A stretch of 64,000 nt of DNA from Dietzia sp032248695. GTDB lineage: Bacteria; Actinomycetota; Actinomycetes; Mycobacteriales; Mycobacteriaceae. Below the pieces are notes generated by a model, which saw nothing but the letters and a program-made list of their open reading frames with translations, did not search any database and was not told the DNA's origin. Shown here piece by piece: positions 26,777 to 35,834 of the stretch (its first letter is position 1; every line of letters begins with the position of its first letter). Location of the stretch: contig NZ_JAVHXC010000005.1 of NCBI RefSeq assembly GCF_032248695.1, forward strand, positions 124,001 to 188,000, written 5' to 3'. The position numbers and the translations under genes are program-made.

Positions 26777-28201
26777 GTGACGGATGTGAACCAGTCGAAG
26801 AGCACCGGGTCGCCGGTACCTGTTGAGAACCCGTCCCGGCTGCCGGGGGACGTCCCGGCGCGCACCCCGCGCGGGCAGGTTCTGGCGTGGGGGATGTGGG
26901 ACTGGGGGTCGGCGGCGTTCAACGCGGTGATCGTGACATTCGTCTTCTCTGTCTATCTCACCGACTCCGTGGGCGCGGGCCTCGACGGGCCGCTGTCTCC
27001 CGCGACGTGGCTCTCGGTCTCGATCGCGGTGGCGGGTCTGGTCATCGCGCTCACGGCGCCGGTGATGGGCCAGCGGGCCGACCGGGGCGGCCGCCGCCGG
27101 CGGTCCCTGGCGATCTGGACGTACGCGACGGTGCTGCTCACGGCGCTGATGTTCTTCGTCGACGCCGATGCGCCCTACCCGTGGTTCTTCGTCGGACTGG
27201 TCCTGCTGGCGGTGGGGTCCATCACGTTCGAGTTCGGTGAGGTCGCGTACTTCTCGATGCTGCGCCAGGTCTCGACGCCGTCGACGGTCGGCCGGGTGTC
27301 GGGCTTCGGTTGGGCGATGGGCTACTTCGGCGGGATCTTCCTGTTGCTCGGCGCCTTCCTCGGGTTCATCGCGGGTGACGGCCCGGAGCGGGGGCTGCTG
27401 GGCATCACCACCGACGGCGGCATGAACGTGCGGCTGGTGTGTCTGCTCGCGGCCGTGTGGTTCGCGCTCTTCGCTCTGCCGGTGCTGCGGAAGGTGCCCG
27501 AACACCGCCCGTCCGGCGGGGCGGCCGGGGGAGGGCGCGCGGGAGAGGTCGACGACGACGAGCCCGGCTTCGTCGAGTCGTACCGCATCCTCTGGGCCGA
27601 TCTGAAACATCTGTGGAGGCGGGACCCCCGCACCGTGAAGTTTCTGATCGCGAGCGCGATCTTCCGGGACGGGCTCGCGGGGGTGTTCACGTTCGGGGCG
27701 ATCCTGGCCGTGACGGTGTACGGGTTGGCGCCGGGGGACGTCCTCGTCTTCGGGGTGGCCGCCAACGTGGTGGCGGCGCTGGGGGCGGCGGCCGCGGGCC
27801 TAGTCGACGACAGGGTCGGCCCCAAGACGGTGATCATCGGCTCGCTGGTGGCGATGATCGCGACCATGACCGTGCTGCTGTTCGTCGAGGGCCCCGCGAT
27901 GTTCTGGGTCTTCGGTCTGCTCATGTGCCTGTTCGTGGGGCCGGCGCAGTCGGCGTCGCGGTCGTTCCTGGCCAGGCTCGCCCCGGCCGGGAGTGACGGT
28001 CAGATGTTCGGCCTCTACGCCACCACGGGGCGTGCGGTCTCGTTCCTCGCCCCCGCACTGTTCGGGCTCTTCACCTGGGCGTTCGCCACCGACCGCGCGG
28101 GCATCGCGGGTATCGGCCTGGTGCTCGCGGCGGGACTGCTCCTGTTGCTGCCGGTGCGGACGCCGACCCGCGCCGAGACCTCGGGCGGCTGGTCCGCGTA
28201 G
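26777..28201 (+). CDS. MFS transporter, UMF1/Atg22-like
   Basis: 474 aa, about 12 transmembrane helices. WGMWDWGSAAFNAVIVTFVF at the N-terminus is the conserved first helix of the UMF1 (Atg22-like) branch of the major facilitator superfamily, and RADRGGRRRRSL is the basic loop after helix 2-3. A charged cytoplasmic loop (about residues 240-275) divides the halves. The transported substrate is not known; Atg22 itself exports amino acids from the yeast vacuole. The last codons and the stop lie in the sequence GGCTGGTCCGCGTAG, which recurs three times in the repeat array just downstream. Confidence 0.82.
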   Translation: MTDVNQSKSTGSPVPVENPSRLPGDVPARTPRGQVLAWGMWDWGSAAFNAVIVTFVFSVYLTDSVGAGLDGPLSPATWLSVSIAVAGLVIALTAPVMGQRADRGGRRRRSLAIWTYATVLLTALMFFVDADAPYPWFFVGLVLLAVGSITFEFGEVAYFSMLRQVSTPSTVGRVSGFGWAMGYFGGIFLLLGAFLGFIAGDGPERGLLGITTDGGMNVRLVCLLAAVWFALFALPVLRKVPEHRPSGGAAGGGRAGEVDDDEPGFVESYRILWADLKHLWRRDPRTVKFLIASAIFRDGLAGVFTFGAILAVTVYGLAPGDVLVFGVAANVVAALGAAAAGLVDDRVGPKTVIIGSLVAMIATMTVLLFVEGPAMFWVFGLLMCLFVGPAQSASRSFLARLAPAGSDGQMFGLYATTGRAVSFLAPALFGLFTWAFATDRAGIAGIGLVLAAGLLLLLPVRTPTRAETSGGWSA

Positions 28202-28353
28202 GGCTCGCGGACTTCCCCTGGCCTCCCGGCGCGCGCGGGGAGGGCTGGCGGTTCGGGGGGCTGTCGCGGTCCGCGGGCGGCTGATCGGCGGATCGCCCAC
28301 CGCGGGTCCTCAGCGCAGGGGTCTGGGCGCTGCGGACGGCCCGGGTGTGCTCG

Positions 28354-29515
28354 GAGCCAGCGCGAGTGCCGTTACTTACGCTGCCTCGCGGGCTCGCGCT
28401 GGCGGGGTGGTCCAATTCGCCAGCGCAGGTGCCGGGTCAGCGAGCATCCGGGCAGCGTAAGTCATAGACGCAGCGCATCTGAGGGGTGGGTGTGCTGGCG
28501 CGATGAACGCCGGCGCGGTGGCGGCTGGCGCGGCGAACGCCGGCGCGCGGGACGGGCTGAATGCGGGCGGGCGCTGGGCGGGCGGCTGGTCCGCGTAGGG
28601 CTCGCGGCCTGCCCCTGGCCTCCCGGCGACCCGCAGTTCGGGGGCGGCCGCGGCCGGGGAGTGCGCGGAGCCAGCGCGAGTGCCGTTACTTACGCTGCCT
28701 CGCGGGCTCGCGCTGGCGGGGTGGTCCATTTCGCCAGCGCAGGGGCCGGGTCAACGAGCATTCGGGCAGCGTAGGTCACAGAGGCAGCGCATCTGGGGGG
28801 TGGGTGTGCTGGCGCGATGGACGCCGGAGCGATGGCGGCTGGCGCGGAGAACGCCGGCGCGCGGGACGGGCTGGAGGCGGGCGAGCGCTGGGCGGGCGGC
28901 TGGTCCGCGTAGAGCTCGCGGCCTGCCCCTGGCCTCGCGGCGACCCGCGGTTCGGGGGGCGGCCGCGGCCGGGGTGTGCGCGGAGCCAGCGCGAGTGCCG
29001 TTACTTACTCTGCCTCGCGGGCTCGCGCTGTCGGGGTTGTCCATTTAGCCAGCGCTGGGGCCGGGTCAACGAGCATTCGGGCAGCGTAGGTCACAGAGGC
29101 AGCGCATCTGGGGGGTGGGTGTGCTGGCGCGATGGACGCCGGAGCGATGGCGGCTGGCGCGATGAACGCCGGCGCGCGGGACGGGCTGGATGCTGGCGAG
29201 CGCTGGGCGGGCGGCTGGTCCGCGTAGAGCTCGCGGCCTGCCCCTGGCCTCGCGGCGACCCGCGGTTCGGGGGGCGGCCGCGGCCGGGGTGTGCGCGGAG
29301 CCAGCGCGAGTGCCGTTACTTACGCTGCCTCGCGGGCTCGCGCTGGCGGAGTGGTCCATTTCGCCAGCGCAGGTGCCGGGTCAACGAGCATCCGGGCAGC
29401 GTAGGTCACAGAGGCAGCGCATCTGGGGGGTGGGTGTGCTGGCGCGATGGACGCCGGAGCGATGGCGGCTGGCGCGGCGAACGCCGACGCGCGGGACGGG
29501 TCGGATACGGGCGGA
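28354..29515. repeat. Noncoding array of four ~315-bp direct repeats with nested dyads
   Basis: The marker GAGCCAGCGCGAGTGCCG begins at 28354, 28668, 28983 and 29298, giving a period of 314-315 bp. Copies two to four are nearly identical and copy one is more divergent. Each unit contains nested inverted repeats: CCAGCGCGAG with CTCGCGCTGG about 25 nt apart, TTACGCTGCC with GGCAGCGTA farther out, and GCTGGCG with CGCCAGC. Each also carries GGCTGGTCCGCGTAG, found at the 3' end of the MFS gene (28186-28200). Long frames run through on both strands because of GC content and a period divisible by three, but none resembles a protein. Confidence 0.85.
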
Positions 29516-29616
29516 CACGGGACGGGCTGGGTCCGGGCGGACACGGGGCTGGGTCCCGGCCCGGGCGATGCGGCCGGACGCGGGCGCGGGCCCCGGGCGA
29601 ATGGCTGCTCGACGGA

Positions 29617-30294
29617 TCAGAGACGGCCGGACTCGAGGAGCTCCAGCACCGCCGCTGCGTCGTCGACGATCTCGGCGAACCCGGCGTCCCGCAGCTCCGA
29701 GTCGCCGATCCCGCCCGTGCGCACGGCCACCGAGCGGATGCCCAGCTTGGTCGCCGCGATCGCGTCCCACGTTGCGTCGCCGACCATCACCGCATCGGCG
29801 GCCTCGACGCCCGAGCGCTCCAGGGCGATCGCCACGATCGTCGGATCCGGTTTGGCCTGGTCGACATCCTCACCGGTGGTCACGGCGTCCACGACCTCGT
29901 CTATGTCGAGCAACTCGCGGGCCCGGGAGAACTCGGACGGCGGCGCCGACGTGGCCAGCACCGTGATCCACCCGCGCTCCTTGGCGCCGCGCACGAGTTC
30001 GCGGGCCCCGGGGAGGATCCGGAGCGACCCCGCCTGTTCCGCGTAGTACTCACCGTGCAGGTCCTTCGCCCGGCCCGCGATGCGGTCGCGGTCCTCGTCG
30101 TCGTCGACCCCCGCGATATCGAGCAATTCGTCCACGATCGTGGAACCGTCCTTACCGATTCGGCGGTGGACGTGCACGAACGGCACCGGCGCGCCGGCCT
30201 CTGCCAGTGCGCGGACCCACGTCCACACGTGGACGTAGGTGGAGTCGACCAGGGTGCCGTCGACGTCGAGCAGGAGCGCGCGCTGAGAGGTCAT
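29617..30294 (-). CDS. HAD-family phosphatase (phosphoglycolate phosphatase-like)
   Basis: 225 aa. Motif I LLLDVDGTLVDS carries the nucleophile Asp; motif II is VLATSAPPSEF; motif III includes AKPDPTIVAIAL; motif IV is AVMVGDATWDAIAA with the metal-binding Asp residues. The helical cap lies between residues 18 and 85. The protein belongs to the Cof/Gph-like group that dephosphorylates small phosphate esters, with substrate unknown. The ATG at 30294 directly precedes the DVDG strand and fits the family, whereas the longer reading frame adds only low-complexity Arg-rich residues. Its 3' end abuts the repeat array, and it is divergent from the F420-type oxidoreductase gene. Confidence 0.88.
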   Translation of the reverse strand: MTSQRALLLDVDGTLVDSTYVHVWTWVRALAEAGAPVPFVHVHRRIGKDGSTIVDELLDIAGVDDDEDRDRIAGRAKDLHGEYYAEQAGSLRILPGARELVRGAKERGWITVLATSAPPSEFSRARELLDIDEVVDAVTTGEDVDQAKPDPTIVAIALERSGVEAADAVMVGDATWDAIAATKLGIRSVAVRTGGIGDSELRDAGFAEIVDDAAAVLELLESGRL

Positions 30295-30425
30295 GCCCCC
30301 GACGGTGCCGTGCACCGCCCGGCGTGGCAACCGTTCACCACCCCGACCGGCGATCCCTGCCGGCACCCCGTCCGGCGATCCCGACCGGTGGCGCCGAGGG
30401 CCGGACGCGCGCACGATTAATCGGC

Positions 30426-31415
30426 ATGACGCGCTTCGGATACACCCTCATGACCGAACAGTCCGGCCCCAAGGAACTCGTGCGCTACGCGGCCAAGGCC
30501 GAACGGGCCGGGTTCGACTTCGAGGTGGCCTCCGACCACTACTTCCCGTGGCTGAGCTCGCAGGGACACGCGCCGTACGTGTGGAGCGTGCTCGGCGCGG
30601 TCGCCCACGTCACCGAACGGGTCGACCTGTGCACCTACGTCACCTGCCCGATCCTGCGCTACCACCCGGCGGTCGTCGCGCAGAAGGCCGCCACCGTGCA
30701 GATCATGTCCGACGGGCGGTTCATGCTCGGTATCGGCGCCGGTGAGAACCTCAACGAGCACGTGGTGGGGCAGCGCTGGCCCTCCGTCGACGAACGTCAC
30801 GAGATGACCGTCGAAGCGCTGGAGATCATCCGCGAACTGTTCGACGGCGGACTGGTCACCTACTCCGGCGAGCACTTCCGCGTGGACTCCGCCCGCCTGT
30901 GGGACCTGCCGGACACGCGGGTCCCGATCGGCGTGGCCGCGGGCGGGGAGAAGGCGCTCGCGCATCTCGGGCCCCTGGGCGACCATCTCATCGCCACCGA
31001 ACCCGAGAGCGCCTACATCGAGAAGTGGAACGCGCTCGAGGGGCAGACCCGGATCGGGGACGGAGCGCGCGCGATCGCCCAGATCCCCATCAGCTGGGAC
31101 CCCGAGTCCGAGAAGGCGGCCGTCGAGCGCGCCCACGACCAGTTCCGGTGGTTCGCCGGCGGCTGGGCCATGAACTCCGACCTGCCCACCACCGCCGGGT
31201 TCGCCGCCGCGACGCAGTTCGTGCGGCCCGAAGACGTGGGGGAGCAGCTCGCCTGCGGGCCCGACCTCGACGCGATCGTGGAGAAGGTCCGCCCCTACTG
31301 GGAGGCCGGGTACACCGACGTGGCGCTCATCCAGATCGGCGACTCGACCCTCGACAGGTTCCTCGAGGAGGCCGCCGAGCCGCTGCTCGCCCGGCTGCGC
31401 GAGGCGGCTGGCTGA
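30426..31415 (+). CDS. LLM-class F420-dependent oxidoreductase (TIGR03557-type, FGD-related)
   Basis: 329 aa, one TIM-barrel domain. FDFEVASDHYFPWLSSQGHA, RVDLCTYVTCPILRYHPAVV, MLGIGAGENLNEHVVG and PIGVAAGGEKAL closely follow the F420-dependent glucose-6-phosphate dehydrogenase-like family TIGR03557. It probably uses reduced or oxidised deazaflavin F420, and its substrate is unknown. The ATG at 30426 gives the usual FGYTLMTEQ start. Its stop TGA (31413-31415) lies inside the first unit of a perfect 24-bp minisatellite, so the C-terminus (REAAG) is encoded by repeat sequence. It is divergent from the HAD gene. Confidence 0.9.
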   Translation: MTRFGYTLMTEQSGPKELVRYAAKAERAGFDFEVASDHYFPWLSSQGHAPYVWSVLGAVAHVTERVDLCTYVTCPILRYHPAVVAQKAATVQIMSDGRFMLGIGAGENLNEHVVGQRWPSVDERHEMTVEALEIIRELFDGGLVTYSGEHFRVDSARLWDLPDTRVPIGVAAGGEKALAHLGPLGDHLIATEPESAYIEKWNALEGQTRIGDGARAIAQIPISWDPESEKAAVERAHDQFRWFAGGWAMNSDLPTTAGFAAATQFVRPEDVGEQLACGPDLDAIVEKVRPYWEAGYTDVALIQIGDSTLDRFLEEAAEPLLARLREAAG

Positions 31416-32112
31416 GGCGCTCGCGAGGCGGCTGGCTGAGGCGCTCGCGAGGCGGCTGGCTGAGGCGCTCGCGAGGCGGCTGGCTGAGGCGCTCGCGAGG
31501 CGGCTGGCTGAGGCGCTCGCGAGGCGGCTGGCTGAGGCGCTCGCGAGGCGGCTGGCTGAGGCGCTCGCGAGGCGGCTGGCTGAGGCGCTCGCGAGGCGGC
31601 TGGCTGAGGCGCTCGCGAGGCGGCTGGCTGAGGCGCTCGCGAGGCGGCTGGCTGAGGCGCTCGCGAGGCGGCTGGCTGAGGCGCTCGCGAGGCGGCTGGC
31701 TGAGGCGCTCGCGAGGCGGCTGGCTGAGGCGCTCGCGAGGCGGCTGGCTGAGGCGCTCGCGAGGCGGCTGGCTGAGGCGCTCGCGAGGCGGCTGGCTGAG
31801 GCGCTCGCGAGGCGGCTGGCTGAGGCGCTCGCGAGGCGGCTGGCTGAGGCGCTCGCGAGGCGGCTGGCTGAGGCGCTCGCGAGGCGGCTGGCTGAGGCGC
31901 TCGCGAGGCGGCTGGCTGAGGCGCTCGCGAGGCGGCTGGCTGAGGCGCTCGCGAGGCGGCTGGCTGAGGCGCTCGCGAGGCGGCTGGCTGAGGCGCTCGC
32001 GAGGCGGCTGGCTGAGGCGCTCGCGAGGCGGCTGGCTGAGGCGCTCGCGAGGCGGCTGGCTGAGGCGCTCGCGAGGCGGCTGGCTGAGGCGCTCGCGAGG
32101 CGGCTGGCTGAG
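31401..32112. repeat. Perfect 24-bp minisatellite, about 29.7 copies
   Basis: The unit begins GAGGCGGCTGGCTGAG and ends GCGCTCGC. I count 29 full units from 31401 plus a partial thirtieth ending near 32112, with no mismatch seen. The first unit contains the stop codon of the upstream oxidoreductase gene, so the array seems to have grown from that gene's 3' end. In-frame translations on either strand are simple octapeptides (LRRSRGGW or RLSQPPRE) and are not considered genes. The array ends 35 bp before the promoter of the iron operon. Confidence 0.97.
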
Positions 32113-32147
32113 GTCGTCCGCGCCGGAGTCGGTGCGCGTCAACAGGG

Positions 32148-32191
32148 TTGACATGGGATAGCTCAGCCTTACTTAGGTATGCCTATGCTAA
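32148..32191 (+). promoter_or_regulatory. Iron-regulated promoter with DtxR/IdeR box
   Basis: TTGACA at 32148-32153 is a good -35 element. The box TTAGGTATGCCTATGCTAA at 32173-32191 matches 15 of 19 positions of the DtxR/IdeR consensus and overlaps the expected -10 region. Binding of iron-loaded repressor should switch off the downstream six-gene operon when iron is sufficient. Confidence 0.85.
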
Positions 32192-32251
32192 CGTTCCGAT
32201 CCGTTCGGGCGGGGACCACCGGGGTCCGCCGCCGATCCGGATGGAGAACGC

Positions 32252-33379
32252 ATGTCAACGCACACCACACCCCGACGACGCGCCGTCAGGTCCGCGCTCG
32301 CCGCCGGCGTCGTCGCCGCCCTCGCCCTCACCGGCTGCTCGACCCGCGCCGAGGCCGGATCGGAGACGAACGCGGGCGGGGACATCCTGTCGATCGTCGA
32401 CCAGCGCGGCGAGACCATCACCCTCGACGGGCCGGCCGAGAAGGTCGCCTTCGCCGTCATGCCCGCCCCGTCGATCTTCGCCGCGGTCGACCGGAGCTAC
32501 GACCGGATCGTCGGCATCAACTCCTCCACCCTCAAGGCCAACCAGGGCGGCATGTTCGCCACGATGTTCCCGGCGTCGGCCGAGTCACCGACCATCGCCG
32601 GCAACGACTTCATCCCCAACGTGGAGACGCTCCTCGAACTCGACCCGGACGTCGTGATCCAGTGGGGCGACAGCGGCGCCGAGGTGATCGACCCCATCGA
32701 GAACGCCGGGTTCCCGGTCGTCGGGCTCGAGTACGGCACCCAGGAGGATCTCGAGACCTGGATCACGCTGTTCGCCCAGGTCGCCGGGAAGCCCGAGCGG
32801 GGCGAGGAACTCGTCGCCTGGCAGCAGAACGAGATCGAGGAGATGCGCGCGAAGGTCGCCGCCCGCTCCGAGGAGCGGCCCCGGGCCATGATGCTCTCCC
32901 GCACCGGGGACGGCTACGGCACCACCACCGGCACCGGCTACGACGGCTTCCAGTTCGACCTCGTCGGCGCCGAGCTCGTGAGCCAGGACTTCGTCTCCGA
33001 CTCCGGCCAGGTCAGCCCCGAGCAGATCCTCACCTGGGACCCCGAGGTGATCTTCCTGTCCGGCTTCGACGAGATGACCCCCGAGGACGTCTACGCGGAT
33101 CCGCGCCTGGCCTCGGTCACCGCCGTCGCCGAGAAGCGCGTCTACAAGACCCCGCTCGGCGGGTACCGCTGGCAGGTGCCGAGCGCGGAGTCGCCGCTGA
33201 TGTGGGCCTGGATGCACCACGTGCTCTACCCGGGCCAGGACACCGCCGAGTTCCGCGAGGACATCCGCGCCGGATTCGACGACCTCTTCGCCTACCAGAT
33301 CTCCGAGGACGAGATCGACCGCGTCCTGCGCACCGACCTCAACGCGGGCTCGGCCGACTATGACCAGTTCGCTCGCTGA
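32252..33379 (+). CDS. Iron-siderophore ABC transporter substrate-binding lipoprotein
   Basis: 375 aa. A lipoprotein signal ends at LTGC (Cys29). The mature protein has the FecB/FepB two-lobe fold, with conserved DRIVGINSS, VETLLELDPDVVIQWG and GQVSPEQILTWDPEVIFLSG. It should capture a ferric siderophore or haem outside the membrane and pass it to the FecCD permease encoded next. The ATG follows a GGAGAA ribosome-binding site. It is the first gene after the DtxR/IdeR box and overlaps the permease gene by 20 bases. The exact ligand cannot be inferred. Confidence 0.9.
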   Translation: MSTHTTPRRRAVRSALAAGVVAALALTGCSTRAEAGSETNAGGDILSIVDQRGETITLDGPAEKVAFAVMPAPSIFAAVDRSYDRIVGINSSTLKANQGGMFATMFPASAESPTIAGNDFIPNVETLLELDPDVVIQWGDSGAEVIDPIENAGFPVVGLEYGTQEDLETWITLFAQVAGKPERGEELVAWQQNEIEEMRAKVAARSEERPRAMMLSRTGDGYGTTTGTGYDGFQFDLVGAELVSQDFVSDSGQVSPEQILTWDPEVIFLSGFDEMTPEDVYADPRLASVTAVAEKRVYKTPLGGYRWQVPSAESPLMWAWMHHVLYPGQDTAEFREDIRAGFDDLFAYQISEDEIDRVLRTDLNAGSADYDQFAR

Positions 33380-34451
33380 CCCGGTCGCGCCGGGCACCGC
33401 GGAGCGACCCCGCTCCGCCGACGCGCCCCGTCGGCGGCGCCCGCTGGTGGCGCTCGGGCTGTTCGCGCTCCTGCTCGTCGTGGTGTCCGTCGCGGCCCTG
33501 GCCGTCGGTCGCTACACGGTGCCGCCCAACGAGGTCGTGCGCATCCTGCTCGGGCAGGTCCTGCCGCTGAGGGAGACGTGGTTCGCGCAGGAGTACACGG
33601 TCGTCATGGACGTCCGGCTCCCGCGCGTCCTGCTGGCGATCATCGTCGGCGCCGGCCTGGCTCTCACCGGCGCGGTCACCCAGGCGGTCTTCCGCAACCC
33701 GCTGGCCAGCGCCGACATCCTCGGGGTGTCGTCCGGCGCGTCGTTCGGCGGCGTGCTGGTCCTGCTCACCGGCATCGGCGGCGCCACCCTCGTGGGCGGG
33801 GCCTTCCTCGGCGGGGTGCTGGCCCTGGTGATCGTGCTCGGCATCGCCCGCGCGGTCCCCGGCGGCTCCCTGCTCATGATCATCCTCGGCGGCACCGTCG
33901 TGGGCGCCCTGTTCAACGCGATGGTCTCCTTCGTCACCTACACCGCCGACCCGTACAGCGAGCTGCCCTCGATCGTGTTCTGGCTCATGGGGTCGCTCGC
34001 CTCGGCGAACTACTCCAAGGTGCTCATCGCCCTGGTGCCCATCGCTCTGTCCGGCGCGGTCGTGCTCGCCCTGCGGTGGCGGCTCAACATCCTGTCCATG
34101 GGTGACGAGGACGCCGCCTCCCTGGGGATCGATCCCCGCCGGATGCGGCTGGTCCTGCTCACTTGCGTCGCCCTCATGACCGCCGGGGCCGTCGCCGTGG
34201 CCGGCGTCATCGGCTGGGTGGGGCTGGTGGTGCCGCACCTCGTCCGCATGGTCGTGGGCACCGACAACCGGGTGGTCCTGCCGGCGAGCTGCCTGCTCGG
34301 CGCCGGGTATCTCGTGCTCATCGACACCCTGTCCCGGACCGTGAGCACCGCCGAGCTCCCGCTCGGGATCCTCACCGCGGTGATCGGCGCCCCGTTCTTC
34401 GTGGTGCTGTTGCTGCGCAACCGCTCGGCCATCTGGGGGGCCCATGCTTGA
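33360..34451 (+). CDS. FecCD-family iron-siderophore permease
   Basis: 363 aa with about nine or ten transmembrane helices after a short cytoplasmic N-terminus. DVRLPRVLLAIIVGAGLALT, QAVFRNPLASADILGVSSGA and IGWVGLVVPHLVRMVVG are the standard FecCD/BtuC blocks; the last includes the coupling region that meets the ATPase. Since only one permease gene is present it should work as a homodimer. The start lies inside the end of the binding-protein gene, and its own stop overlaps the ATPase start by eight bases, so the three are translationally coupled. Confidence 0.94.
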   Translation: MTSSLADPVAPGTAERPRSADAPRRRRPLVALGLFALLLVVVSVAALAVGRYTVPPNEVVRILLGQVLPLRETWFAQEYTVVMDVRLPRVLLAIIVGAGLALTGAVTQAVFRNPLASADILGVSSGASFGGVLVLLTGIGGATLVGGAFLGGVLALVIVLGIARAVPGGSLLMIILGGTVVGALFNAMVSFVTYTADPYSELPSIVFWLMGSLASANYSKVLIALVPIALSGAVVLALRWRLNILSMGDEDAASLGIDPRRMRLVLLTCVALMTAGAVAVAGVIGWVGLVVPHLVRMVVGTDNRVVLPASCLLGAGYLVLIDTLSRTVSTAELPLGILTAVIGAPFFVVLLLRNRSAIWGAHA

Positions 34452-35199
34452 CGTCCACGCGATCTCGTTCCGCTACGGGCGCTCCCGGCCCTGGATCTTC
34501 CGCGACGTGACCCTGTCGGTGGAGCCGGGTGAGGTCCTGGCGATCCTCGGCCCCAACGCCCGCGGCAAGACCACCCTGCTCAAGTGCCTGGCGCAGGTCC
34601 ACGAGCCCGTCGCGGGCACGGTGACCGCCCGGGGCGGCGTCGGCTACGTCCCCCAGACCCACCAGTCGGTGTTCTCCTTCGACGTGCTCGACGTGGTGCT
34701 CATGGGCCGGGCCCGCAGGGTCAAGCTGTACTCCAGTCCGACGGCCGGGGACCGCGAGGCCTCGATGGCAGCGCTCGAGCGCGTCGGCGTGGGCCACCTC
34801 GCGCACCGCGACTTCGGCGCCCTCTCCGGAGGCGAGCGGCAGATGGTACTCATCGCCCGGGCCCTGGTGTCCGGCTGCGAGACCCTGGTGCTCGACGAAC
34901 CCGCCTCCGCGCTGGACCTGGCCAACCAGGCCCGCATCCTGGCGGTGCTGCGATCGCTGGCCGACGAGGGCATGGCCGTGGTGATGACCACCCACCACCC
35001 CGACCACGCGCTGCACATCGCCGAACGATCGATGCTCATGGTCGACGGGGAGACCCGTCACCTCGGCGACACGCGCGAGCTGCTCAGCGGCGAGCTCCTC
35101 ACCGAGATGTACGGGGTGCAGATCGTCACCGCCGACGTCGCCACGCCGAGCGCGGTGCGCCGGCTCACCGTCCCCGACTTCGGGAGGGGAGTGGCATGA
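34444..35199 (+). CDS. FepC-type ABC transporter ATPase
   Basis: 251 aa. Walker A is GPNARGKTT; the usual GPNGSGKST has Ala-Arg here, but the essential Gly-Lys-Thr is intact. The Q-loop is in VGYVPQTHQ, the signature is ALSGGERQMVLIARAL, Walker B is TLVLDEPASALD and the switch His is in MTTHHPDHAL. This is the energy-supplying subunit for the FecCD permease encoded upstream, located on the cytoplasmic face of the membrane. Its stop TGA overlaps the ATG of the following gene. Confidence 0.94.
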   Translation: MLDVHAISFRYGRSRPWIFRDVTLSVEPGEVLAILGPNARGKTTLLKCLAQVHEPVAGTVTARGGVGYVPQTHQSVFSFDVLDVVLMGRARRVKLYSSPTAGDREASMAALERVGVGHLAHRDFGALSGGERQMVLIARALVSGCETLVLDEPASALDLANQARILAVLRSLADEGMAVVMTTHHPDHALHIAERSMLMVDGETRHLGDTRELLSGELLTEMYGVQIVTADVATPSAVRRLTVPDFGRGVA

Positions 35200-35834
35200 C
35201 CGTTCTCAAGGCCGTGATGGCACCGCGCCCCTCGAACCGGGGAGAGGAGTACGACGACGACAACGGCGGCGGCCTCAGGGAGGTGGACGTCTACGACCTG
35301 TTCGACTCCTGCACCCCCGAGGTGACGGGCGTGTACCTGTCCGGGGACGTGGACCAGGAATTCCTCGCCGAACACCGCGGGGAGTTCGACGACCTCGTCC
35401 GAGCCGGGCTGCGCGTGGTGGTCAACGGCCACGTGCAGCGCCCGTTCCTCACCGGGCTGTCGCGATGGCGCCGAGCCGAGTACCGCGGGCCCGCCGATCT
35501 CGCGCTCACCCGCGTGACCGAGCACCCCGTGTGGGCCGGCGTCGATCCGGCCGGCCTGCTCTACAACACCCCACCCGGACGCTGGTCCGCGCAGGAGCGG
35601 GAGCAGGTGGGTGTGGCCGGGTTCTACGGGCGCGGTTACTACCTCGACCTGCCCCACGGTGCCACCGTCGTGCACACCCTGGGCCGGATCGCCGGCCCGA
35701 TCGACCTGGTCTTCCCGCTGGGCTCCGGTGAGGTCCTGGTCCACGCGGGCAACGACCTCATGTCGTTCGCGTCCGAGGACCGGGGCACCGGGGCGCTCCG
35801 TGACAATCTCCTCGACTGGTTGGAGGGCAAGTGA
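35196..35834 (+). CDS. Uncharacterised class I GATase-like/ThuA-like protein A of the iron operon
   Basis: 212 aa, cytoplasmic, no signal or membrane segment. The alternating hydrophobic strands (VDVYDLFDSC, TGVYLSGDVD, LRVVVNGHVQ, VLVHAGNDLMSF) suggest a flavodoxin-like or class I glutamine-amidotransferase-like fold, as in ThuA proteins. The normal nucleophile-elbow Cys of amidotransferases is not evident; the only Cys is at FDSCTPE. It overlaps both neighbours by four bases (ATGA), so it is produced together with the iron transporter. It appears distantly related to the next gene: both share a strand-rich layout and end with LL..L-(D/R)W. Fold assignment is tentative and function unknown. 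Confidence 0.55.
   Translation: MTVLKAVMAPRPSNRGEEYDDDNGGGLREVDVYDLFDSCTPEVTGVYLSGDVDQEFLAEHRGEFDDLVRAGLRVVVNGHVQRPFLTGLSRWRRAEYRGPADLALTRVTEHPVWAGVDPAGLLYNTPPGRWSAQEREQVGVAGFYGRGYYLDLPHGATVVHTLGRIAGPIDLVFPLGSGEVLVHAGNDLMSFASEDRGTGALRDNLLDWLEGK

Noticed and set aside
28561..30420. Long frame through the 315-bp repeats and antisense to the HAD gene
   Set aside because: The period is divisible by three, which keeps any frame open. The product is Arg/Gly/Trp-rich without a recognisable fold, and opposite-strand frames are equally long.
31401..32112. CRISPR array
   Set aside because: The units are contiguous and identical with no spacers, and there are no cas genes in the window.
31327..32154. 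Open frames on both strands across the 24-bp minisatellite
   Set aside because: They are only octapeptide repetition from a 24-bp unit, with no ribosome-binding site and no nonrepeat domain.
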